64,000 nucleotides of DNA from Gynuella sp050296195 (GCF_050296195.1 NZ_JBNKRB010000045.1); one strand, 5' to 3'. Positions 18,208-27,250 are shown, counted from the stretch's first letter. Notes: generated by a model not told the origin, from the sequence alone. Numbers and translations: made by a program.

Positions 18208-19884
18208 ATGACTCAAATGACATACGATTACATCATAGTGGGAGCCGGTTCAGCTGGCTGCGTACTGGCAGACCGGCTCAGTGAAAGCGGCAGCCATAGC
18301 GTACTGCTACTGGAGGCCGGTGGTAGTGATCGCAGCATTTTCATTCAGATGCCGACGGCGTTGTCCTACCCAATGAATACCGCAAAATATGCCTGGCAGT
18401 TCGAGTCCGAAGCAGAAGCCGGTCTCGACGGCCGTAAACTGCACTGCCCGCGCGGACACGTGCTGGGCGGCTCATCGTCTATCAACGGTATGGTATACGT
18501 ACGTGGTCATGCCTGTGATTTCGATGAATGGCAGGAGCACGGCGCCAAGGGTTGGAGTTATCAGGACTGTCTGCCTTACTTCCGTAAGGCTGAGAGTTGG
18601 GCCGGTGGAGCCGACGACTACCGGGGAGGAAGCGGGCCGCTGGCAACCTGCAACGGCAATGAGATGAAACTCAACCCGTTGTATCAAACCTTCATCGATG
18701 CCGGCGCGGAAGCTGGTTATCCAGTCACCAAAGACTATAACGGTTACCAGCAGGAAGGTTTCGGACCGATGCACATGACCGTTAGAGACGGAGTGAGGGC
18801 ATCCACCTCCAATGCTTATCTGCGCCAGGCCATGCAACGCTCTAACCTGACAGTCATTACCGGGGTGGTCAGCCGTCGGGTGATTCTGGACGGCAAGACG
18901 GCGCGTGGCATCGAATATGAACAGCACGGTCAGATCTTAACTGCCACCGCTAATCGCGAAGTGATTTTGGCGGCCGGTTCGGTCGGGTCGCCACAGTTGC
19001 TGCAGTTATCCGGTATTGGTCCGGCACAGGTGTTGCGCGATGCCGGCGTAGAGATGGTCCATGACCTGCCCGGTGTCGGGGAAAATCTGCAGGATCACCT
19101 GGAGGTTTATTTTCAGTATTACTGCAAACAACCCATCACCCTGAACAGTAAGCTTGGGCTGATCAGCAAAGGACTCATCGGTACCCGCTGGATCCTGTTC
19201 AAAGACGGTCTCGGTGCCACCAATCATTTTGAATCCTGCGCGTTTATCCGTTCCCGCGCAGGTCTGAAATGGCCGAACATTCAATACCACTTCCTGCCGG
19301 CAGCCATGCGCTACGACGGTGGTAAAGCCATAGCCGGTCATGGATTTCAGGTCCATGTCGGCCCGAACAAACCTCAGAGCCGTGGCCGAATCTGGATAAA
19401 ATCCGCCGATCCCCATGCCAAACCCAGCATTCAGTTTAATTACATCAGTACCGAACAGGACAAACAGGACTGGCGTGACTGTATCCGCTTGACTCGCGAA
19501 ATCATTACACAGTCTGCCTTCGACGATTACCGTGGTGACGAAATTCAGCCCGGCAAAGATATCCAGACCGACGAGCAGATTGATCAGTGGGTGAAACAGA
19601 ACGTGGAAAGCGCCTACCACCCATCCTGTTCCTGCAAGATGGGCGCCGATGATGACCCAATGGCGGTGCTCGACAGCCACTGTCGGGTACGTGGTATCGA
19701 AGGGTTGCGGGTAGTGGATTCATCCATTTTTCCAACCATTACCAACGGTAACCTCAACGCTCCGACAATCATGGTAGCAGAGAAAGCCGCTGACCTGATT
19801 CTCGGCAATGATCCTCTGCCCCGTGCCAATGTGCCGGTGTGGATAGATCCGGACTGGCAACAGCTGCAACGTCCGGCAAAATAA
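18208..19884 (+). CDS. betA: Choline dehydrogenase
   Basis: A 558-residue GMC-family flavoprotein that oxidises choline to betaine aldehyde, passing electrons to the respiratory chain at the inner membrane. It has the FAD-binding YDYIIVGAGSAGCVLADRL, the GMC signatures CPRGHVLGGSSSINGMVYVRG (start) and AAGSVGSPQLLQLSGIG, and the C-terminal AYHPSCSCKMG with the active-site His plus NGNLNAPTIMVAEKAAD. ATG 18208 has GAAGAG upstream; ATG 18217 is a possible alternative. Confidence 0.95.
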   Translation: MTQMTYDYIIVGAGSAGCVLADRLSESGSHSVLLLEAGGSDRSIFIQMPTALSYPMNTAKYAWQFESEAEAGLDGRKLHCPRGHVLGGSSSINGMVYVRGHACDFDEWQEHGAKGWSYQDCLPYFRKAESWAGGADDYRGGSGPLATCNGNEMKLNPLYQTFIDAGAEAGYPVTKDYNGYQQEGFGPMHMTVRDGVRASTSNAYLRQAMQRSNLTVITGVVSRRVILDGKTARGIEYEQHGQILTATANREVILAAGSVGSPQLLQLSGIGPAQVLRDAGVEMVHDLPGVGENLQDHLEVYFQYYCKQPITLNSKLGLISKGLIGTRWILFKDGLGATNHFESCAFIRSRAGLKWPNIQYHFLPAAMRYDGGKAIAGHGFQVHVGPNKPQSRGRIWIKSADPHAKPSIQFNYISTEQDKQDWRDCIRLTREIITQSAFDDYRGDEIQPGKDIQTDEQIDQWVKQNVESAYHPSCSCKMGADDDPMAVLDSHCRVRGIEGLRVVDSSIFPTITNGNLNAPTIMVAEKAADLILGNDPLPRANVPVWIDPDWQQLQRPAK

Positions 19885-19942
19885 TAAAACGGCCATGCTG
19901 GCCAGAGTAAGAAAACAAATATCAGTACTTGGGAGGAACAAC

Positions 19943-20902
19943 ATGAAGACCAAAACGACTAAGAGTAATTTGCTTACGAAGGTGATGCGTGGTGCTGCGG
20001 CAGTGGCCGCGTTATCTGTTTCCATGAGCTATGCCGCCTCATGCGATGAAGTACGCTTCTCCGATGTTGGCTGGACGGACATTACTGCCACCACAGCTGC
20101 TACCAGCGAAATTCTTGCCGGCCTTGGCTACAAAACCAAAACACAGTTGTTGTCCGTACCAGTAACGTACAAATCACTGGCCAATGACGATATCGACGTG
20201 TTTCTGGGCAACTGGATGCCCACCATGGAAGGTGACATTGCCAAATACCGTGAAGCCGGTACAGTGGAAACCATTGGTATGAACCTGGAAGGGGCAAAAT
20301 ATACGCTGGCCGTTCCCAAATATGTATACGACGCCGGAGTTAAAAGCTTTGCCGATATCGTTAAATTCAAAGACAAGTTCAAAGACAAGATCTACGGCAT
20401 CGAACCTGGCAATGACGGCAATCGTCTGATACAGGACATGATTGATACCAATGCATTTGGTCTGAAGGATTTTGACCTGGTGGAGTCAAGCGAAGCCGGC
20501 ATGCTGTCACAGGTGGCCAGATCGGTAAAACGCAAACAATGGATCGTATTCCTGGGCTGGGCACCACATCCGATGAACGCAAACGTCGACATGGAATATC
20601 TGAGTGGCGGTGACGACTACTTTGGCCCCAACTATGGCGGCGCCAACGTTTATACCAATGTACGCAAAGGCTATATCGGCGAATGCAAAAATGTTGGCCA
20701 ACTGCTGACCAACCTGAAGTTCTCTCTGCCGATGGAAAACGAAATCATGGGCGCCATCCTGGATGAAGGAAAAGATCCCAAAGTTGCCGCTAACAGCTGG
20801 CTGAAAGCTCATCCGGAAGTATTGGATGGATGGCTCAAAGGTGTTACCACCGTTGACGGCAAACCTGGCCTGGCAGCAGTCAAAGCATATTTGAACATTT
20901 AA
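19943..20902 (+). CDS. choX: Choline ABC transporter substrate-binding protein
   Basis: A 319-residue periplasmic binding protein of the OpuAC/ChoX class. ATG 19943 follows an excellent GGGAGGAA site; the signal peptide ends at SMSYAAS. Aromatic residues suited to the quaternary ammonium box occur in DVGWTDITATTAATSEIL, FLGNWMPTMEGD and WIVFLGWAPHPMN. It delivers choline to ChoWV. It is 58 bases after betA, followed by a hairpin and a 189-base gap before choW, consistent with higher expression of the receptor. Confidence 0.92.
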   Translation: MKTKTTKSNLLTKVMRGAAAVAALSVSMSYAASCDEVRFSDVGWTDITATTAATSEILAGLGYKTKTQLLSVPVTYKSLANDDIDVFLGNWMPTMEGDIAKYREAGTVETIGMNLEGAKYTLAVPKYVYDAGVKSFADIVKFKDKFKDKIYGIEPGNDGNRLIQDMIDTNAFGLKDFDLVESSEAGMLSQVARSVKRKQWIVFLGWAPHPMNANVDMEYLSGGDDYFGPNYGGANVYTNVRKGYIGECKNVGQLLTNLKFSLPMENEIMGAILDEGKDPKVAANSWLKAHPEVLDGWLKGVTTVDGKPGLAAVKAYLNI

Positions 20903-20922
20903 TAAATCTCTGAATATCAAAA

Positions 20923-20959
20923 CTGTTTCGTGCCACCGCAATGGTCAGGTGCGAAACAG
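20923..20959 (+). promoter_or_regulatory. Hairpin between choX and choW
   Basis: CTGTTTCG and CACC pair with GGTG and CGAAACAG around a central loop, soon after the choX stop and with no T run. It could protect the choX message from 3' decay or partly attenuate choWV. The remaining bases to 21091 show no gene. Confidence 0.5.
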
Positions 20960-21091
20960 CAAAGGTTCTGAGGATTACAGATCTGCCTTACAGGTCAACA
21001 CCCTCACCCCAGGGCCTGCCACTCTGGTCCGCCTTAGGGCCTTATTGCCGCCAGAAACGGCCATTGACCTTACGATCCTGGAGTTTTTTGA

Positions 21092-21937
21092 ATGAACTGG
21101 TTAATTGAACACAAACTGCCGATAGGCGACTGGATGGAAGTCTTTTTTGACTGGCTGACACTGCATGCATCCGGTTTTTTTGATCTTATATCGATCTCTC
21201 TTGAATGGCTGATTTTATCATTAGTCGACCTTTATCTATGGCTGCCACCGCTGGTTATCATCGGCGTCACTGCTGCATTGGCCTGGCTGCTGCACCGCAG
21301 CATCGGACTGGTGGTATTTGTCATCCTTGCGCTACTGCTGATTCTCAATCTGGGCTATTGGGAAGAAATGATACAAACCTTCGTACTGGTCATTACCGCT
21401 ACCTTTTTGTCGGTCATCATTGGCATCCCCATTGGTATCCTGGCAGCTCACAATAAATGGTTTTATTCCATACTGCGACCAGTACTGGATTTAATGCAGA
21501 CGATTCCAACGTTTGTATATTTGATCCCAACCCTGGTGCTATTCGGTCTTGGAGTAGTACCAGGGTTGATTTCAACCATTATTTTTGCCATTGCCGCACC
21601 GATCCGTCTGACCTATCTGGGTATCAGTCGGGTGCCCGAAGAACTTATTGAAGCGGGCCGCGCCTTTGGCTCAACCCCCACACAATTGTTATTAAAAGTG
21701 GAATTGCCAGCCGCCACGGCCAGCATTATGGCGGGGATTACCCAATGCATAATGTTATCACTGTCGATGGTGGTCATTGCCGCACTGGTCGGTGCCGACG
21801 GTCTCGGCAAGCCGGTGGTTCGCGCACTCAATACCGTCAACATCTCCCAGGGCTTTGAAGCAGGTATTGCTATTGTCCTTGTTGCCATCATTCTTGACCG
21901 GATATTTAAAACACCCGGCAATAATCAGGAGGCTTAG
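21092..21937 (+). CDS. choW: Choline ABC transporter permease
   Basis: A 281-residue inner-membrane permease of the OpuAB/ProW class. It has about six helices and the typical binding-protein-dependent transport signature in EELIEAGRAFGSTPTQLLLKVELPAA, followed by ITQCIMLSLSMVVIAALVGADGLG. It forms the choline channel with ChoV. The stop is two bases before the choV start. Confidence 0.92.
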   Translation: MNWLIEHKLPIGDWMEVFFDWLTLHASGFFDLISISLEWLILSLVDLYLWLPPLVIIGVTAALAWLLHRSIGLVVFVILALLLILNLGYWEEMIQTFVLVITATFLSVIIGIPIGILAAHNKWFYSILRPVLDLMQTIPTFVYLIPTLVLFGLGVVPGLISTIIFAIAAPIRLTYLGISRVPEELIEAGRAFGSTPTQLLLKVELPAATASIMAGITQCIMLSLSMVVIAALVGADGLGKPVVRALNTVNISQGFEAGIAIVLVAIILDRIFKTPGNNQEA

Positions 21938-21939
21938 CC

Positions 21940-23142
21940 ATGCCTACGATCAGCATTCGGAATCTAGATGTGATCTTCGGTCAGCAGATCACCGAAAGTT
22001 TGAAATTACTCGACCAGGGCAAAAGCCGTCAGGAGATCATCGATATCACCGGCGATATCGTCGGTGTTCAGAACGCCAGTCTGGATATTGAAGAGGGTGA
22101 AATCTGTGTTCTTATGGGACTGTCCGGATCGGGAAAATCAAGCCTGTTAAGGGCAGTTAACGGACTCAACGTCATCAGCCGTGGAGAGCTATTGGTACAA
22201 GATGGTGAACGCATGGTCGATCTTGCCAACTGCGATGAAAAAACCCTTCGTCATCTGCGAGCCAAACGAATCTCAATGGTATTTCAGACATTTGCCTTAA
22301 TGCCATGGCTGAAAGTCATCGATAATGTTGCCTATGGTTTGGAAGTCATGGGCATGAATAAAAATGACCGCCATAAGAAAGCCATGGAGCAACTCGACAT
22401 GGTCGGACTGGCGGATTGGAAGGACAAATACCCCCATGAGTTGTCAGGCGGCATGCAACAGCGTGTGGGATTAGCCCGCGCATTTGCGATGGACAGCGAT
22501 ATTCTGTTAATGGATGAGCCATTTTCCGCCCTGGACCCATTGATACGTCATCAGTTACAGGAAGAGTTGATCACCCTGCAAAAAAGCCTGAACAAAACTA
22601 TCCTGTTTGTCAGTCATGATCTTGATGAAGCACTGAAGATCGGTTCCAAAATCGCCATCATGGAATCGGCACGCATTATTCAGTGTGGGGCGCCGGCCGA
22701 TATTGTATTGAGCCCGGCCACACCTTACGTGGAAAACTTTGTCGCTCATACCAATCCGCTGAACGTGCTTGAAGGACACACACTGATGACGGAGGCCAAG
22801 GCCCTGGAACAACAGGATGGACGCCTGCTGGCAGACCCTCATCATCAAGTCTGGCTGACGGTAGAAGAAGGCAAGGTGGCTGGCGCAGAAATGAATGGCA
22901 GCGGGCCGCTCAAACTGCAGTATTGCGAAGCCGATCAGGACAATCAGGTTCCCGCCTGCGGCACCCTGGCGATGACATCTCCCAAGGTCTCCATGCGACG
23001 TGCCATAGAACTGTGCTACAGCACTGAACTGCCGGTTATTCTGGTGGAAAACGGCAAACTGGAAGGTGTACTCTGTGACCAGAATTTTTATTACGCACTG
23101 CTCGGAAAACATTTTACGGCCAGTGATACTGCCAAAATCTGA
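21940..23142 (+). CDS. choV: Choline ABC transporter ATP-binding protein
   Basis: A 400-residue ATPase of the ProV/OpuAA class. Walker A is GLSGSGKSSLLR, the signature is ELSGGMQQRVGLARAF, Walker B is ILLMDEPFSALDP, followed by FVSHDLDEAL. The last ~120 residues form the regulatory tail usual in quaternary-amine transporters, here poorly conserved with respect to CBS repeats. It energises ChoXW and closes the bet-cho operon, which couples choline import with oxidation to the osmolyte glycine betaine. Confidence 0.93.
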   Translation: MPTISIRNLDVIFGQQITESLKLLDQGKSRQEIIDITGDIVGVQNASLDIEEGEICVLMGLSGSGKSSLLRAVNGLNVISRGELLVQDGERMVDLANCDEKTLRHLRAKRISMVFQTFALMPWLKVIDNVAYGLEVMGMNKNDRHKKAMEQLDMVGLADWKDKYPHELSGGMQQRVGLARAFAMDSDILLMDEPFSALDPLIRHQLQEELITLQKSLNKTILFVSHDLDEALKIGSKIAIMESARIIQCGAPADIVLSPATPYVENFVAHTNPLNVLEGHTLMTEAKALEQQDGRLLADPHHQVWLTVEEGKVAGAEMNGSGPLKLQYCEADQDNQVPACGTLAMTSPKVSMRRAIELCYSTELPVILVENGKLEGVLCDQNFYYALLGKHFTASDTAKI

Positions 23143-23256
23143 GCAAATCGGGGGGATATAAAAAGCTCTCATACCCTTCGAAAAGCTGATGGTGTTCAGG
23201 CTGATTCTGACTATGCTAAGGCCCCATAATGGAACCTGCTGACATTGGAGGAAGAA

Positions 23257-23718
23257 ATGCCCGGAACCTATAAAATCACAGATAATGGCAAAACATTATT
23301 TGTGAAATGGCAGGGAAGTCTACTGGACACCCGGCTATTGGATTTGACCACGGAGCGGTATCAGGATACCCGGCTATGCAACGGTATGACCGAGGTGATC
23401 GATACCCGTTCAGCCATCATTGAAAGACCTGCAGACAAACCCGCACTGGTTCGCGCTATCAACCAGATGGCGATGGTCTATCAGGAAATCCGCAAACACA
23501 TTAAAATTGCCAGAATGCTGATCGTGGCACCGGATCAGGTGATGTTTGAACAAGCGTCGGAATTCCGGCTGCTGATGGCAAGGCAAAGTGTCGATGTTAT
23601 TTTGTTCAGCTCACCACAATCACTGAGTTATTTCCTGCCTTACAGTCCAGTGGAGCTGGAAGATATTTTTGTCAGCCTTAGCATGGAATGCCTGGCCAAT
23701 TTCCGTCAACAGGCTTGA
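23257..23718 (+). CDS. Hypothetical SpoIIAA/STAS-like protein
   Basis: A 153-residue soluble protein with no signal peptide or membrane segment. ATG 23257 has an ideal GGAGGAAG site. The pattern KITDNGKTLFVKWQGSL, LDLTTERYQDTRL, MTEVIDTRSAI and a long helix followed by RMLIVAPDQVMFEQASEFRLL resembles SpoIIAA/STAS-like alpha-beta folds, but I recognise no specific family. It stands 115 bases after choV with its own ribosome site and may be a separate unit. Function unknown. Confidence 0.6.
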   Translation: MPGTYKITDNGKTLFVKWQGSLLDTRLLDLTTERYQDTRLCNGMTEVIDTRSAIIERPADKPALVRAINQMAMVYQEIRKHIKIARMLIVAPDQVMFEQASEFRLLMARQSVDVILFSSPQSLSYFLPYSPVELEDIFVSLSMECLANFRQQA

Positions 23719-23808
23719 TGCATCTATCACTCAGTTAGCTGTCAGTTTAAGTTTCGATTAAGTCAGTCAATTTAACATAGCCCAAGCATATTTCGCTTGA
23801 GGTTATGT

Positions 23809-24243
23809 ATGAAACGCATTTTTATTTCCATTGGCATACTGCTGATATCCCTCTCAGCCCATGCTGCCCAACTCGATTTAACCCCTTACAAAGGTCAGGT
23901 GGTCTATGTCGATTTTTGGGCATCCTGGTGTGGCCCGTGCCGGGCGTCGTTTCCATGGATGCAGTTAATGCACCAAAAATACCACCAGAAAGGTCTCACC
24001 ATCATTGCTGTCAATGTTGATCAGGAGGCCGATCTGGCCGCTGAATTCCTTTCCAAATATCACCCCAAATTTAACATAGCCTACGACCCTGACGGTCAGC
24101 TCGCCCAGGAATATGGTGTCAGTGCAATGCCTACAAGCTTCCTGATAGATCGTAACGGAAACATCAAAGTCAGCCACAAAGGTTTTCACAAAAACAAAGT
24201 GGATGACTACGAACGCGAAATCCAACAGCTGTTGTCGGAGTAA
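23809..24243 (+). CDS. Periplasmic TlpA-like thioredoxin
   Basis: A 144-residue exported thioredoxin-fold protein. ATG 23809 follows GAGG; the signal peptide ends at LSAHA. The active site is Trp40-Cys41-Gly-Pro-Cys44 in VDFWASWCGPCRASFPWM, with the cis-proline loop at SAMPTSFLIDRNG. Likely a thiol-disulfide reductant in the periplasm, perhaps for its cluster partners. The DUF4266 lipoprotein gene follows after six bases, so they share an operon with DUF3570. The same gene set (thioredoxin, DUF4266, DUF3570, ApbE) recurs in proteobacteria as I remember it. Confidence 0.88.
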   Translation: MKRIFISIGILLISLSAHAAQLDLTPYKGQVVYVDFWASWCGPCRASFPWMQLMHQKYHQKGLTIIAVNVDQEADLAAEFLSKYHPKFNIAYDPDGQLAQEYGVSAMPTSFLIDRNGNIKVSHKGFHKNKVDDYEREIQQLLSE

Positions 24244-24249
24244 TCAGAC

Positions 24250-24465
24250 ATGTTTGGAAAATACCTGGTAATCGTGTTGCTGACCATGCAACTGCCCGCT
24301 TGTACCCTGGGGGTAAAACCATGGCAGCGGGATCTGCTGGCAAAGCCGCAAATGGCACTGGACAGCCAGCCGATACAAAATTCATACAACGAACATATTT
24401 ATTTTAGTAAAGAAGCCAGCTCTGGCGGCAAAGGTTTTGGCGGTGGAGGTTGCGGATGCAATTAA
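24250..24465 (+). CDS. DUF4266 small lipoprotein
   Basis: A 71-residue lipoprotein with the lipobox LPAC at Cys18, so the mature protein is about 54 residues and membrane-anchored. The body has the DUF4266 signature KPWQRDLLAKPQMAL, then HIYFSKEASSGGKGFGGGGCGCN, a Gly-rich tail ending in a Cys-Gly-Cys pair. The terminal cysteines could be a redox or metal site, or a target of the adjacent thioredoxin; that is inference. Its 3' end overlaps the DUF3570 gene. Confidence 0.82.
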   Translation: MFGKYLVIVLLTMQLPACTLGVKPWQRDLLAKPQMALDSQPIQNSYNEHIYFSKEASSGGKGFGGGGCGCN

Positions 24466-25868
24466 CACAGAATCTACGCACTCGCCTGACCCTGGCGACA
24501 GGCGCCCTGCTGGGTGCAACAGGCAGCGCCCATGCGGCCCAGGATGGAGACTGGCTGGTCAGCTCCGGATTGCTGGTCTACAGCGAAGGCGATAACCGGG
24601 TGACAGCTGTTGAACCGGTTCTTAACCTGAAACGCGAATACGATGACGAAAGTGCACTAAATATACGGCTGGTGTTCGATACTCTCAGCGGTGCATCTCC
24701 AAACGGTGCTGCCATTGCTAACGTCGACCAGACGTTTACTGGTCCATCTGCCAATTCATCCGCCCGCTCCAGCCACCAGACACAAACACGTGCTTCGGGA
24801 AGTACATCATCCAAAGATGACCATGAAGATGAGGATGAGGACGGCGCCAATAGAGTCTATACGACCCATGCCGGAGATCTGCCGGTGGCACCGCATTTTG
24901 AAGACAACCGTTATGTTTTGTCTCTTGGATGGGAAAAACCGCTGGACAGCGATACCAAAATCAACCTGGGCGGAACCTATTCCGGAGAAAGCGACTTTCA
25001 ATCCTTCAGTGGCAACATCGCCATCGCCCAGGATCTGTTTGGTAAAAATACCACCCTGTCAGCGGGTATCAATTATGAACTTGACCTGATCAATCCCAAT
25101 GGAGGTCTTCCCGATCCACTGAGTTCTTATGGCAGTTCAAATAAAGATAAAGATCACGATACTAAGCAGGTAATTGACGGCATTGTAGGGTTTACTCAGG
25201 TCATCAACCGGCGCTGGATTACGCAACTGAATTACTCTATCAGCACCAGTTCCGGTTATCAGAACGACCCCTATAAAATTCTGACCGTGGCCGACAACGG
25301 TAACCTGGTCAGTGATCCGGCCGGTACGGACAGCTATTTGTATGTTTATGAAAACCGCCCTTCAGATCGCCTTAAACAAAGCATCTACTGGCAAAACAAG
25401 TTCGCATGGTTCAAAGATGACGTACTGGATATCTCATATCGTTATATGACGGATGACTGGGGAATTCGTTCTCATACTGCGGATGTCAGCTATCACTTCC
25501 AGCCTGGCAACCGCTTTTATCTGCAACCGCATTATCGGTATTACCAGCAGACGGCTGCGGATTTCTATCAGCCATTCCTGAATGCCGGCGATGAAGTTGC
25601 AGTAGACGCTTCCAGCAGCCATACCTTGGTGGACTACGCCTCTTCTGATCCACGGCTCGGCGCGTTCTCAGCAGATACCTATGGTTTGACCCTGGGTATT
25701 CCTCTCGCAGGTCCCGATCAGGAGATTGCCATCACCCTAGAGCACTATCAGCAGCACGACCAGAATGACGTGAAAAGCGTGGCCAGTGGTAGCAACCTCG
25801 ATGGTATGAGCCAATTTGCTGAACTGTCTGCCAACTGGATACAGCTAAGTTATACCTTCCGCTGGTAA
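24456..25868 (+). CDS. DUF3570 outer-membrane beta-barrel protein with a flavinylation-like motif
   Basis: A 470-residue exported protein. ATG 24456 follows GGAGG inside the preceding gene, and a signal peptide ends at GSAHA. The remainder is alternating beta strands with aromatic girdles and a C-terminal YTFRW, the outer-membrane assembly signal, so it is very likely a barrel. An Asp/Glu-rich and Ser-rich loop occurs at about residues 100-135. Residues 75-81 read Asp-Thr-Leu-Ser-Gly-Ala-Ser, fitting the D-x-x-[ST]-G-A-[ST] pattern at which ApbE attaches FMN in NqrB/NqrC/RnfG; Ser81 would be the acceptor. With apbE downstream this suggests a flavinylated outer-membrane protein, but that is a hypothesis. 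Confidence 0.8.
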   Translation: MQLTQNLRTRLTLATGALLGATGSAHAAQDGDWLVSSGLLVYSEGDNRVTAVEPVLNLKREYDDESALNIRLVFDTLSGASPNGAAIANVDQTFTGPSANSSARSSHQTQTRASGSTSSKDDHEDEDEDGANRVYTTHAGDLPVAPHFEDNRYVLSLGWEKPLDSDTKINLGGTYSGESDFQSFSGNIAIAQDLFGKNTTLSAGINYELDLINPNGGLPDPLSSYGSSNKDKDHDTKQVIDGIVGFTQVINRRWITQLNYSISTSSGYQNDPYKILTVADNGNLVSDPAGTDSYLYVYENRPSDRLKQSIYWQNKFAWFKDDVLDISYRYMTDDWGIRSHTADVSYHFQPGNRFYLQPHYRYYQQTAADFYQPFLNAGDEVAVDASSSHTLVDYASSDPRLGAFSADTYGLTLGIPLAGPDQEIAITLEHYQQHDQNDVKSVASGSNLDGMSQFAELSANWIQLSYTFRW

Positions 25869-25900
25869 GCGCACATGGGCTCCGGCCATTACGACTGACA

Positions 25901-25949
25901 GCAGGTCCGGCAATATTGCGAAAAATCTCGCTGGAATTGCCGGACCTGC
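25901..25949. promoter_or_regulatory. Long perfect hairpin between DUF3570 and apbE
   Basis: GCAGGTCCGGCAAT and ATTGCCGGACCTGC form a perfect 14-bp stem around a 21-base loop, 32 bases after the DUF3570 stop. There is no T run on either side. It could act as a factor-dependent terminator, an mRNA-stabilising hairpin or a repeat. The rest of 25869-26183 shows no gene. Confidence 0.6.
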
Positions 25950-26183
25950 CTTCGCATTCAATCAATTGCAGATTTTCCTGCCACAGGCAATGAACTCAAC
26001 CAGAGTATGTGTCCGTTAACCCGGCAACCAGGCAGACCGGATTGGTCTCTTTGATGGTCGCGCCGAGAAATCTATCGTGGAGCTGATATACTGCTGATGT
26101 GTCGGTAGCAGTCTCAATCTGACAGATACCACATCCCTATTGAATCCAGTTTCAGGACAACAGCATCGTTAACAGGTATCACT

Positions 26184-27071
26184 ATGAGTTTTCAATTTCA
26201 GCTGTCCCAGTTTGATGACTACACGAAAGCCGCATTTCCGGCCATGGCCAGCCCTTGTGAGATTCTGTTTGACAGTACCGATCTGGAACAAGTGATGGCA
26301 CTTGGCCTTGAAGTGAGGGCAGAAACCTGGCGCATTGAGCAGAAATTCAGTCGTTACCGACATGACAACATCATTCATAAAATCAACAACGCCTGTGGCA
26401 AAACGATTCACGTAGACGACGAAACTGCCGACCTGCTGGATTTTGCCAATCAGATATATGAGTTGTCCGAAGCCCGTTTTGATGTGACCTCTGGCATTCT
26501 GCGCAAGGTATGGAAATTCGACGGCTCAGATCAACTGGCCGATGAAAAAGCCATTGCCACACTGTTGCCATTGATAGGCTGGCATCAGGTCAACTGGTCC
26601 CGCCCCTATCTGACACTTCCCGAAGGCATGGAAATCGACCTGGGGGGCATCGGTAAGGAATATGCCGTCGATAAGGTCTTCTCACTACTCACCCAGCGTT
26701 GCGAACATGCATTACTGGTCAATTTTGGTGGGGATCTACGTGCAAAAGGGCCTCGCAAAGATGGCAGTGCCTGGAAAGTTGGCGTTGAACAAATAGTCCC
26801 AGAACAGCAAATACGACACCTTGAAATGACTGCTGGTGCAATGGCAACCAGTGGTGACAGCCGCCGCTATCTGCTCAAAGACGGCATTCGGTACAGCCAT
26901 ATCCTCAACCCCAAAACCGGATGGCCAGTCATGAATGCCCCACGATCCATTACTGTGGTAGCCCCGACCTGCGTAGAAGCAGGCATTTACTCCAGTCTGT
27001 CACTCATGATGGGGGATGACGCAGAAAAATTTCTTGAGGAACTGGACATCCGTTATTGGAGCGTTCGGTAA
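26184..27071 (+). CDS. ApbE-family FAD:protein FMN transferase
   Basis: A 295-residue enzyme that transfers FMN from FAD to a Thr/Ser of target proteins. Family motifs: AMASPCEILFD, RIEQKFSRYR, ARFDVTSGILRKVWKF, EIDLGGIGKEYAVDKV, LVNFGGDLRAKGP and YSHILNPKTGWPV. Two oddities: no signal peptide or lipobox is visible, unlike most ApbE proteins, and the usual metal-binding A-D-A-L-x-T segment reads V-E-A-G-I-Y-S-S. It follows the DUF3570 gene by 315 bases including a hairpin, so it may be separately transcribed, but the cluster context makes the DUF3570 barrel its natural candidate substrate. Confidence 0.85.
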   Translation: MSFQFQLSQFDDYTKAAFPAMASPCEILFDSTDLEQVMALGLEVRAETWRIEQKFSRYRHDNIIHKINNACGKTIHVDDETADLLDFANQIYELSEARFDVTSGILRKVWKFDGSDQLADEKAIATLLPLIGWHQVNWSRPYLTLPEGMEIDLGGIGKEYAVDKVFSLLTQRCEHALLVNFGGDLRAKGPRKDGSAWKVGVEQIVPEQQIRHLEMTAGAMATSGDSRRYLLKDGIRYSHILNPKTGWPVMNAPRSITVVAPTCVEAGIYSSLSLMMGDDAEKFLEELDIRYWSVR

Positions 27072-27202
27072 CGTATCTATGGCGGTCTAAACCGAACGGG
27101 AAACTTGTTCAAGGGTGTGAGACAGTCTCATTAGTACATCACAATGAGTAGGTCACTATGATGAAGAATGTAGACATGGAAATCAGGGTCAATAAGCATT
27201 AG

Positions 27203-27250
27203 CGGTACCACTCGCCCGCATCAATACTATTCCTATTTTTCAGAGGCCCC
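27203..27250 (+). mobile_element. Truncated miniature element, copy E
   Basis: About 48 bases matching the right third of the inverted-repeat family, ending in CCTATTTTTCAGAGGCCCC. The left part is missing, although a short piece GGGTGTGAGACA at 27115 also occurs inside full copies. The surrounding 27072-27431 contains no gene. Confidence 0.65.

Noticed and set aside
24513..24530. Gly-Ala-Thr-Gly-Ser in the DUF3570 signal peptide as a second flavinylation motif
   Set aside because: It lies inside the signal sequence that is removed and lacks the preceding Asp and Ser/Thr spacing.
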